DNA of 64,000 nt from Epinephelus fuscoguttatus (Eukaryota; Chordata; Actinopteri; Perciformes; Serranidae). Position 1 is the first letter of the stretch, and every line of letters starts with the position of its first letter. Below are positions 55,131 through 64,000 of the stretch, in pieces. The DNA lies in assembly GCF_011397635.1 (NCBI RefSeq), contig NC_064773.1:1355001-1419000 (forward strand), written 5' to 3'. Position numbers and translations under genes: made by a program. The notes under the pieces were generated by a model, which ran no database searches, was not told where the DNA came from, and saw only the letters and a program-made list of their open reading frames with translations.

Positions 55131-55868
55131 ACACATTTGTTTTTTGCTCCCATTTTTCGCAGGATTAAGTTAAACATAGAAATATTTCTCTGAAATTTTG
55201 GTCACAAATTTGTTAGAATCTGTGTCAGTGAGCACTTCTCCATCCACCTGACAGGCGTGTCTGATTAAACAGCATCATTCCTACACAGGCGTGTATTGGG
55301 ACGGTCACAGTAAAATGTGATGTTTGATCACACAGTGACACAAATGGAGCGTGTTGTTAACATGCTGACCGCCGGTATGTCCATCAGAGCTGCTGACTGT
55401 AAACTTAATTAACTTAATGTTCAATTTGTGTTGAAATTCTTCAGTTGTGCAGACAAATTGCCAGCTGACCAGATTTGTTGGCTTTTGATAATCTGGCCAG
55501 GGAAGATGTTGGATGTGGAGGTCCTGAGCTGGTGTGGCTACATGTGGTCTGTAGTTGTGAGGCTGGTTGGATGTACTGCAGAATCCACAGAAACAACATT
55601 AGGGATGGCTTATGTTTGGTTTGAGGGAGTGTGCCAATGTGACGTCTGTGTCGTGTTGTGATCAAACATCAACTTTTCAGGTGTTCTTTCATTGTGACCA
55701 TCCCAAAACACACCTGTCAGGTGGATGGATTATTTTGGGAAAGGAGAAGTGACACTTAAGAAGGTTTAAGCAAATTTGCGACCAAAGTTTAAGAGAAATA
55801 TATCAATAAAAACAGTTTTACATCTTTAAGTTAAACCTGTGAAAAATGGGAGCAAAACAAACGTGTTT
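55131..55868. mobile_element. Inverted-repeat element just downstream of the TRIM stop codon
   Basis: About 215 bp at 55131-55345 recurs inverted at 55645-55868. Paired landmarks include 'ttgctcccatttttc' / 'gaaaaatgggagcaa', 'ccatccacctgacaggcgtg' / 'cacctgtcaggtggatgg' and 'gatgtttgatcaca' / 'gatcaaacatc'. The spacer is about 300 bp and non-coding. It starts 44 bp after the TRIM stop, so it is probably within the 3' UTR. The length and divergence suggest an old long-TIR transposon. Confidence 0.8.
55805..55810 (+). terminator. Candidate polyadenylation signal for the TRIM gene
   Basis: AATAAA lies inside the right arm of the inverted repeat, about 720 bases beyond the stop codon. No nearer canonical AATAAA was seen after the stop, so the transcript may include both arms. 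This is inference. Confidence 0.4.
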
Positions 55869-56033
55869 AGATTTTTGTTTAGTGTACTCACAGCTGCAAC
55901 AAATTAATTGTTAGTTGGTTTTATTAGTGTCCTAAGTGTTATATTGTAGGCAACTGGACTTGCTTGAGTTTCTAAAAGACGTTTCACCTCCCATCCAAGA
56001 GGCTGATGATGAATGATTTAACTGTCTGCACAT

Positions 56034-56482
56034 CAGAGGTGGGTAGTAACTAGTTACATTTACTCAGTTACATTTACTTGAGTAACTTTTTGGATAAATT
56101 GTACTTTTCAGAGTAGATTTAATGCAAAATACTTTTTACTTTTACTTGAGTTATATTGTTTTAAAGCAACAATACTCTTACTTGATTTATGTTATGTTTG
56201 TAAAGATTTAATTTATTTTTGTTTTAGTTAAAGGGGTATCATTTGAATTTGCAGATTATTATTTTTGATTGATTGATTACGTTCATGTTCTTATTTTACA
56301 AATAAATCAGACGTTACTCAACAGTTACTCAGTACTTGAGTAGTTTTTTCACCAAATACTCTTTTACTCTTACTCAAGTAATTATTTGGATGATATACTT
56401 TTTGCTTTTACTTGAGTAATATTGTTCTAAAGTATCAGTACTCTTACTTGAGTACAATATTTGGCTACTCTACCCACCTCTG
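56034..56482. mobile_element. hAT MITE with perfect 8-bp target duplication
   Basis: ctgcacat flanks both sides (56026-56033 and 56483-56490). The ends are CAGAGGTGGGTAG and CTACCCACCTCTG, exact inverted repeats. The subterminal DNA is full of 'acttgagtaa' / 'ttactcaagt' motifs. It is 449 bp with no transposase. Confidence 0.95.
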
Positions 56483-56490
56483 CTGCACAT

Positions 56491-57550
56491 CCCGACCTCA
56501 ACAAGACAGCTGTGTGGTCGCTCCTCGTGAACACGGGCAGCGTCGCTCTGCGGCCGCCTCTGGACGGTGCACAGCAGTGATCCACAGCAGGAGCAGGACA
56601 GCAGCTCACATTCCCACCATCACACCAGTCTTTATTCACTGTAAAGCCCTCCCCTTCTCTCCCAGAGTCCTCTGCTCTGTCAGATCAGTATACAGAAAAA
56701 GTGTCACCTGGTCAAATGGCACTGTCCAAGATTTCAGTGAATCAAAGGGTCTTACAGTCCCTGATATCCCGTCAGAAACTGACGCAGCATGGAGGTCGTC
56801 CAGTTTATTTCCAGCGTCTGTACAGCGGCAAGCAGGACGCTAGTTCAGCTGGTGCCCATTCTTCTACATCGTTCCCTTGATGTTTACTGATGTTTACATC
56901 AACCTGGCTGATGAGTGACTCACAGTCACACGCCACCACCATCGAACACCAACCACAAAAATCACCATCAACACATGCAGAATAATCATAAGAGCATAAA
57001 TGCAGCACACATTTCGCAGAGCTGACAGAAAGAAAACTGGAAACATCCACGTCTGCATCACCAGAATGCACTGGGCAGGAAGCCTGAGGCACTGGAAGCA
57101 TACTGGGAGCACAGTGAGCAGGCACTGGTAGACAAGGAGTGGACCCTGAGGACACAACATGATGAGCAGGTAGGTCTGAAGTCCTTCAAACTGTGAGTGG
57201 ATGATATGTCTGATTTCAGAACACGCTGGGTAATTTCACTGCTCTGTGATTTCTGGGAGATTTGTAGAGAGATCAGTGAGACACAGTCAGGCACTTCAAC
57301 AATACAGGCCTCAGAGGGGCTATTGTCCGACGAATTTATCAGAGATAAACATCATATTTAAAGCACACACTTTTGTTACAGAGGCCTCAGCCTGTAAAAT
57401 CTGTTTCAGGAGGTACAGGGAGAGAAGGAAAAGGTCGAGCATGGAAGAAGAGAGGTTCAGTGAAGAGGATCAAAACACACAAGAGGTTGCAAAAGCTCAG
57501 AAGGTATGCAATAACTTACTGTGACAATCCAATCTGCAGAAAATCACGGG
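56491..57550. other. Intergenic, nothing recognised
   Basis: No exon or defined repeat was supported. A 92-codon frame at 57246-57524 is unremarkable. Confidence 0.5.
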
Positions 57551-57554
57551 TAAG

Positions 57555-57855
57555 TTACATTTGACTGTTACTATGTGAGATACCCAGTTTTAGGGGCACA
57601 ATCCCCACAGTGATGGGTCGCCAAAAAACAACCAGTTTAGTTGTTTGTTGGTGTTGAACAGTGTCTGCAGCTCAGCAGGCATCTCTCCTGTGTCACACCA
57701 TCCACCATCCACCATCCCCTCCACCTGCTGATGACGCAGTCAGCTCATATGTTGCATCACTTAAGAAATGTTGGTATGATACGTTTGAAACATACAAATG
57801 CAGCCTACTCATGGTTTTCAGAAACGTTCAGTGCCAACATTTTCTTCCGCCTGAT
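57555..57855 (-). repeat. R3 repeat copy
   Basis: In reverse orientation: 'gaaaatgttggcactgaacg', 'tttctgaaaaccatgagtag', 'gcaggtggaggggatggtgg', 'tgcctgctgagctgcagaca'. Confidence 0.7.
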
Positions 57856-58367
57856 GCTTCTGTGAATAATGAATTGAATGAATTATTCTATGAATAATTT
57901 GAATTGCAACAACAGAGAAAGACACCAGCCTTCAAGCGTTCTGTAAAAATATTATTCAAATACTGTAAAATGAAATATTATTTTCATACAGTAAGTCGAG
58001 CTACACGAGATCCTCACTCAAAAATATGAGAGCAGCTGCAGCTCGCAGCGTGCATCCTCCCAAAACTCCGTCCCAAAGTCTGCACAGGCTGGATGGATTA
58101 TGGTAATGTGTCAGAGGCCAAGTGCATGATGGGAATGGAGATGAGTGTGTCTGGGCCTGTTGGTTAGGATACGAGGCAGATTATGGAAATATGATGGTCT
58201 GGATTTCAGGTTTCCTCCAAAGCTCATAGACTTACAGTCTTATCTCAAACAGATTAACTTTCTGTGGAGGTCTGTCTTTCTCTCAACCTGACTCTTGTTC
58301 TCATGTTCCTCCTGTCTGTCTTCAGAGGTGTGTCTCCGTCCGTCTGTCTGTCTCACAGCTCCACATA

Positions 58368-58496
58368 ATGTGGATTATCCTTCTCCTTGCCAACTCAACT
58401 CAAACCTGCCGTACCTGTGTGACAGACAAGGCCAACTGTGCCAACTCACCTCCGTGCACCGCCTCTCTGTACACACAGCATGACGATGGAGCGCAG
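58368..58496 (+). other. Possible orphan 5' coding exon with signal-peptide-like, Cys-rich product
   Basis: A pyrimidine-rich tract and AG at 58324-58325 are followed by a short leader, then an ATG at 58368 and 43 open codons up to a CAG|GTAATG donor at 58497. The product starts MWIILLLANSTQTC and has five cysteines in a short space (C14, C17, C24, C30 with CRTCV, NCAN, PPCT). It could be the first exon of a secreted or surface protein that continues outside recognisable sequence. No partner exon was found, and chance is possible. Confidence 0.22.
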
Positions 58497-58699
58497 GTAA
58501 TGACTGAGGTGGAGGATTTAAGATGTGTTTCTGCATCCTGAGATGTTTGTTGAGTTTTTGTCAGCAGCTGCTCTCAGGTCTGAGCTGGTATTTTACATCA
58601 CGCAGTACTCTGTAGTAAATTTATATAACTTTAACTTCTTCATTTATCTCTGAGGTCAGTGTTGTCTCTTTACTGCACTACAGTCTGACAGCTTCAGTT

Positions 58700-59470
58700 A
58701 CTGTTCACAGCCCAGTCACCAGAATAAATGATGGCATGGTGCATTTCTGCAAACCACAGATACGTTATATTTGCACATTATTATGTTACAAGTACATTAA
58801 AACTTTATGTTTCAACAACGTCATGGTTCATGTGTGGTTCAGTTTAGATACAAAAGACACAAAACACTTTGTTACAGTTAGGAATACCCAGTTTGGGGGC
58901 CACAGCCCAGGCGAGTAATGCTGTGATGTCTTGGTGAAAAAAATAACCACTTTTCATGCTATTATTCTGCTGGAAAAACAACAACGGCTCTCCAAAGAAC
59001 ACCCACGTTTGGAGGCTAAAAAGCTGCTGGAAACACAGGGATGACTCGCTAAAAACAACTGGTTTTGTTGTTTGTTGGTGTCGAACAGTGAACTACACAT
59101 GGCACTACCTTGGTAGGAAACACAGCGATGTCTCAGCGACCTTTTGTGGCACAATCGTTCAAATAATGCTGTGATGTCTCAGTTAACAAACGACCACTTT
59201 TCATGCTATTATTCTGCTGGAAAAACTGCAATGGCTCTCCAAAAAACGCCCATGTTTGGAGACTAAAAAACTGCTGGATAAAAAAAAACAACTGCATTTC
59301 ATGGCATTATTCCTGGTTTAAAAACAGTGACAGGTCACGACAAAACACCCACGTTTGGAGGCTAAAAGCTGCTGGAAACACAGCTAAAGACAGCGAGCTA
59401 AAAACAACTAGTTTTGTTGTTTGTTGGTGTCGACCAGTGAACTACACGTGGCACTACCTCGGCGTGCTGT
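58700..59470 (+). repeat. R3 repeat, long copy with internal tandem modules
   Basis: After the 'tttctgcaaaccacagatac' end, modules 'ccacttttcatgctattatt', 'ctgctggaaaaac' and 'cacccacgtttggaggctaa' are repeated about three times with a longer-range period of roughly 245 bp. Confidence 0.65.
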
Positions 59471-59769
59471 AGCATTGTTCCGACCTCTCATTAGTCCAGC
59501 GTCCCGTTGTTCTGATATGTGATTATACTAGGCTATACTGTATTTGTGTACCATAGAGGATCAGCAACACAACAAAAGTAGGCTACTGGTCGAGATACAA
59601 GTGTCATAGAGAGGAGAGAGTGAAACACCATAACCTCCTGTTATTAACTCTGGGGAGCACTCCACGGTGCTGAACGGCTCCCGGCGGGCGTATTTCTGCC
59701 TTGATGGTGCACCGCAACCGGCTCTGGGTCAGCTGGGAAAGGCTTGAGGCGGAGCAGGCTCACAGCTTA
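59471..59769. other. Intergenic, possible degraded SINE tail
   Basis: The stretch 'gctctgggtcagctgggaaa' / 'ggcttgaggcggagcaggct' resembles the end of fish SINE-type repeats. No gene. Confidence 0.35.
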
Positions 59770-60330
59770 TGTGTTTGCCACTTTCTTTTTCATTTTAACC
59801 CACACCATGATCTTTTCCTGACCCTAACCAAGTGGTTTTTGTGCCTAAACCTAACCAGACCTTAACCACAGGGCATCATGATGATTTCGGAACAACGGGA
59901 CTTCGGAACAGTGAGTTTAATATGGTCGGAACAATGGGATGTCAGACCAATGGGCCAACCCCCTACCTCTGCAGGAAACACAGCGGTGTCTCAGCGACCT
60001 TTTGTGGCACTATCGTGCAAATGATGCTGTGATGTCTCAGTTAACAAACGACCACTTTTCATGTCCCGCTGGAAAAACAGCTGTAGGTCTCCACAAAACA
60101 CCCACATTTAGTGAGTAAAAAATGCTGCAGACACAGCAGTGACTCACTAAAAAAACAACCAGTGTTGTTGTGCTGGTGTTGAACGGTGTCTGCAGCTCAG
60201 CAGGCGTCTCTCCTCAGTGTCCCACCATCCACCATCCCCTCCACCTGCTGATGACAGTCAGCTCATATATTGCGTCACTTTAGAAACGTTGATGTGTTGC
60301 TGGTTTACAGAAATATTTTCTTCTGATTTT
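59770..60330 (+). repeat. R3 repeat copy with inverted right end
   Basis: It shares 'gtttttgtgcctaaacctaa', 'gcagcgatgtctcagcgacc'-type modules and the terminal 'cctccacctgctgatgacag' segment with the other R3 copies. Confidence 0.6.
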
Positions 60331-60339
60331 CTTGTCTTG

Positions 60340-60797
60340 CCTGTTTTAGTTTCTGCTGTCATTGTTTCTGACATTCCCTCCTCTGATTGGTTGAGCTTCA
60401 CCTGAGATGGCCGTCGTTCTCCATGAACTTGTGTTATTAATCCAGAGTGTGTGTTAGACAATGTTTAAATGTCAGATGCACCTGCTTTATGACCGCCGGC
60501 ACAAACACACATCAATCATAATAAAACTATTTTTATATCGGCGTAGCTTCAGAGACAAGAATCTGAAGAATGAAGCTCAGCCGCTGCCGACACGAAGCTC
60601 ACAGTCTGTTATCAAGAGAGCAGGTCGTCCATCTTTACACTATCTGTGCTCCTTAAAACAACACAGAGCTCACAGCTCTGTGAGGCTGCAGTCAGCTAAC
60701 GTCAGCATGTCGCCATGTTTATGTGGAGCAGGTTCAGTGTTTACCCCGTCAAACTGCACCAACTGACACTTTTACACTTAGTGTACACATTAATATG
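60340..60797. other. Intergenic, nothing recognised
   Basis: No exon or defined repeat. Confidence 0.5.
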
Positions 60798-60860
60798 TGG
60801 TGCAGTGGTTAGCATTGTCGCCTCACAGCAGGAGGGTTGAACCCAGGGTGGGGGAGCCAA
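60798..60860 (+). repeat. tRNA-like SINE head, second locus
   Basis: gtggtgcagtggttagcatt, gtcgcctcacagcaggaggg and gttgaaccc repeat the head seen at 52318, with a short deletion before the B box. It again runs directly into the 44-bp satellite. Confidence 0.7.
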
Positions 60861-62877
60861 CATGTTCTCCCTGTGTCAGCGAGGGTTTCCTCCAGGTGCT
60901 CCCACATGTTCTCCCTGTGTCAGCGTGGGTTTCCTCCAGGTGCTCCTACATGTTCTCCCTGTGTCAGCATGGGTTTCCTCCAGGTGCTCTGACATGTTCT
61001 CCCTGTGTCAGCGTGGGTTTCCTCCAGGTGCTCTGACATGTTCTCCCTGTGTCAGCGTGGGTTTCCTCCAGGTGCTCTGACATGTTCTCCCTGTGTCAGC
61101 GTGGGTTTCCTCCAGGTGCTCTGACATGTTCTCCCTGTGTCAGCGTGGGTTTCCTCCAGGTGCTCTGACATGTTCTCCCCGTGTCAGCGTGGGTTTCCTC
61201 CAGGTGCTCCCACATGTTCTCCCTGTTTCAGCATGGGTTTCCTCCAGGTGCTCCAACATGTTCTTTCTGTGTCAGCGTGGGTTTCCTCCAGGTGCTCTGA
61301 CATGTTCTCCCCGTGTCAGCATGGGTTTCCTCCAGGTGCTCCCACATGTTCTCCCTGTGTCAGCGTGGGTTTCCTCCAGCTGCTCCCACATGTTCTCCCC
61401 GTGTCAGTGTGGGTTTCCTCCAGGTGCTCTGACATGTTCTTTCTGTGTCAGCGTGGGTTTCCTCCAGGTGCTCCCACATGTTCTCCCTGTGTCAGCGTGG
61501 GTTTCCTCCAGGTGCTCCAACATGTTCTCCCTGTGTCAGCGTGGGTTTCCTCCAGGTGCTCTGACATGTTCTCCCTGGGTCAGCATGGGTTTCCTCCAGG
61601 TGCTCTGACATGTTCTCCCTGTGTCAGCGTGGGTTTCCTCCAGCTGCTCCCACATGTTCTCCCCGTGTCAGCGTGGGTTTCCTCCAGGTGCTCTGACATG
61701 TTCTCCCTGGGTCAGCGTGGGTTTCCTCCAGCTGCTCCCACATGTTCTCCCCGTGTCAGCGTGGGTTTCCTCCAGGTGCTCTGACATGTTCTCCCTGTGT
61801 CAGCGTGGGTTTCCTCCAGGTGCTCTGACATGTTCTCCCCGTGTCAGCGTGGGTTTCCTCCAGCTGCTCTGACATGTTCTCCCTGTGTCAGCGTGGGTTT
61901 CCTCCAGGTGCTCTGACATGTTCTCCCTGTGTCAGCGTGGGTTTCCTCCAGGTGCTCTGACATGTTCTCCCTGTGTCAGCGTGGGTTTCCTCCAGGTGCT
62001 CTGACATGTTCTCCTCGTGTCAGCTTGGGTTTCCTCCAGGTGCTCTGACATGTTCTCCTGTGTCAGTGTGGGTTTCCTCCAGGTGCTCTGACATGTTCTC
62101 CCGTGTCAGCGTGGGTTTCCTCCAGGTGCTCCGACATGTTCTCCTGTGTCAGCGTGGGTTTCCTCCAGGTGCTCTGACATGTTCTCCCGTGTCAGTGTGG
62201 GTTTCCTCCAGGTGCTCTGACATGTCCCTGTGTCAGCGTGGGTTTCCTCCAGGTGCTCTGACATGTTCTCCCTGTGTCAGCGTGGGTTTCCTCCAGCTGC
62301 TCCGACATGTTCTCGCTGTGTCAGCTTGGGTTTCCTCCAGGTGCTCTGACATGTTCTCCCTGTGTCAGCGTGGGTTTCCTCCAGGTGCTCTGACATGTTC
62401 TCCCTGTGTCAGCGTGGGTTTCCTCCAGCTGCTCCCACATGTTCTCCCCGTGTCAGCGTGGGTTTCCTCCAGGTGCTCTGACATGTTCTCCCTGTGTCAG
62501 CGTGGGTTTCCTCCAGGTGCTCTGACATGTTCTCCCTGTGTCAGCGTGGGTTTCCTCCAGGTGCTCCCACATGTTCTCCCCGTGTCAGCGTGGGTTTCCT
62601 CCAGGTGCTCTGACATGTTCTCCCTGTGTCAGCGTGGGTTTCCTCCAGGTGCTCCCACATGTTCTCCCCGTGTCAGCGTGGGTTTCCTCCAGGTGCTCTG
62701 ACATGTTCTCCCTGTGTCAGCGTGGGTTTCCTCCAGCTGCTCCCACATGTTCTCCCCGTGTCAGCGTGGGTTTCCTCCAGGTGCTCTGACATGTTCTCCC
62801 TGTGTCAGCGTGGGTTTCCTCCAGGTGCTCCCACATGTTCTCCCCGTGTCAGCGTGGGTTTTCTCCAGGTGCTCTGA
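60861..62877 (+). repeat. 44-bp satellite, about 46 units, second SINE-derived array
   Basis: Same unit as at 52381. Most units are 44 bp; several around 62050-62230 are 1 to 4 bp shorter (for example ctcctgtg, ctcccgtg and catgtccctgtg). Variants ccca/ctga, cgtg/catg, and aggtgc/agctgc are mixed, and some blocks of 2 to 3 units recur (for example around 62400-62880). The open frames through it are by-products. Confidence 0.95.
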
Positions 62878-62879
62878 CA

Positions 62880-64000
62880 AAAAGAAAAAGGATAAGCGGT
62901 TACGGAGTGAATTAATATGTCCTGTATGTTAATGTGATTTTATAACTTAGTATAGCATTGAGCTCTCAGGGCTTCCGTACTTTATGCTAAGCTAACGAGA
63001 AGCTGGATATTTACCGTACAAACGTCAGAGCGATGTCAATCCTATGATTTAACTCTGCAGAGAGGCAAATAAGCATCTTTTCCAAAATGTTGAACTGTTC
63101 CTTTAAACTGACACATCAGGTGTTTGAACAAGACACACATCTGCTGCTGTTTTATCTCCTCAAGGACACCTGCAGTCCCCTAAAACCTTTTCAAGGCCCT
63201 CATCAGCCTCCTCAAGGACCCTGTCAGAGTCCAGCTGAGTCCGTCCGTCTCTTAAATTCTTTGTTTCCAGGTAAATTAGAATTTTTTTCCTGTATTCTTT
63301 GGTTTCAGAGAAAACGGGTGAATCATCATGGCTGTGTTTTGCTAAACGAGGTTTCAATTACACAGAGACAGACGAGTGTATCGGTGATGTTGTACCTGTC
63401 GCTCATCCCTCCAGCTTCATTAACTTCCTGTTTCTGATTCTCGCCTCCTTGTCTCCTTCGCCGTGTCTGTTTTAAATGAGCTGTCAGTCAGCCCACCGGC
63501 CCCCCGAGCCACAATTACTCCGACATTATTACCTCAACGTACAAGACGGAGGATTAACAACAGCTTCAGTGCTGTCGGTTCACTTTAATGCCAGCATAAG
63601 CTGAGGCAGCAGAAAACTACACCTGACGCTCAGCGAGGGAAATGACAGAATATTAATTTCAGCTTTGATTCAGCTGAAAGAGAAAAACAGTTCAAAGATA
63701 CTGAACATTAACAGCTCAGCTTGTGTTTCCTGTTCTGTCTTAAATCCCAACGTGTTTTCGCTGAGTGTCGACTGTTCGGACAGTTTGAAATGTTCGGCAC
63801 AGTTTTATACTGAAAGAAGACGATTCAAGATTCACACCAACCAACAAACTGCAACTCCGAACACGACGGCTAACTTCAAATGAAGAAACTTTAATAGTCA
63901 GTAAAAAAAATTCTCTGATGATTTGTGCGTTCAGATTTTTGTTTTCCGAACGTCTCCAGAAAAATCTCACTAATGACTTTTACTTTTCCAGTTTCAGATA
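62880..64000. other. Intergenic, nothing recognised
   Basis: No exon, RNA gene or transposon end could be supported up to the window edge. Confidence 0.5.

Noticed and set aside
60797..62932. Frames up to 242 codons over the second 44-bp array
   Set aside because: Same reason as for the first array.

Overview
The window looks like genomic DNA from a ray-finned (teleost) fish, probably a percomorph. It holds a fish-type NLR gene (PYD, FISNA-NACHT, LRR exons of exactly 174 bp, B30.2), a bloodthirsty/TRIM39-like RING-B-box-B30.2 gene, Rex3-like and L2/Rex1-like LINE fragments, hAT elements with perfect 8-bp target duplications, TTAA-flanked Kolobok-like elements, and many (CA)n microsatellites. 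There is no bacterial, organellar or viral gene content, and most of the DNA is intergenic or intronic repeat.

Layout. Bases 1-9,000 are repeat-rich and gene-free: a 74-bp minisatellite (1509-2167), a 1-kb array of a 10-bp repeat (3721-4720), a 102-bp palindrome (5439-5540) and a 1.2-kb polypurine tract (7430-8690). Bases 9,800-25,000 carry decayed LINE fragments, a Kolobok-like element with about 330-bp inverted ends and a THAP remnant (18103-19425), a TTAA-flanked MITE and dispersed repeats. Bases 25,471-36,061 (minus strand) contain an apparently intact NLR gene. I assembled seven coding exons whose splice sites and phases all agree, giving 3195 nt or 1064 codons plus stop. Its introns hold a Rex3 fragment, a MITE, a Harbinger transposase relic and a (TG)n tract that touches a 3' splice site. 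Bases 36,100-52,300 hold only mobile and dispersed repeats. Bases 52,318-53,216 and 60,798-62,877 are two 44-bp satellite arrays, each headed by the same tRNA-like SINE promoter. Between them lies an intact single-coding-exon TRIM gene (53480-55087), whose downstream region carries a long inverted repeat. A hAT element and a weak orphan-exon candidate follow.

Function. The two confident genes both belong to families greatly expanded in fish, both end in B30.2 domains, and both are expected to act in intracellular immune sensing or signalling: the NLR as a PYD-containing sensor or regulator, the TRIM as an E3 ubiquitin ligase. No direct functional link between them can be read from the sequence.

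The most unusual points are the two SINE-seeded 44-bp satellites, the (TG)n-dependent NLR splice acceptor, a hydrophobic segment between RING and B-box in the TRIM protein, the inverted repeat behind the TRIM gene, and the 10-bp array carrying about 100 E-box-like sites at helical-turn spacing.
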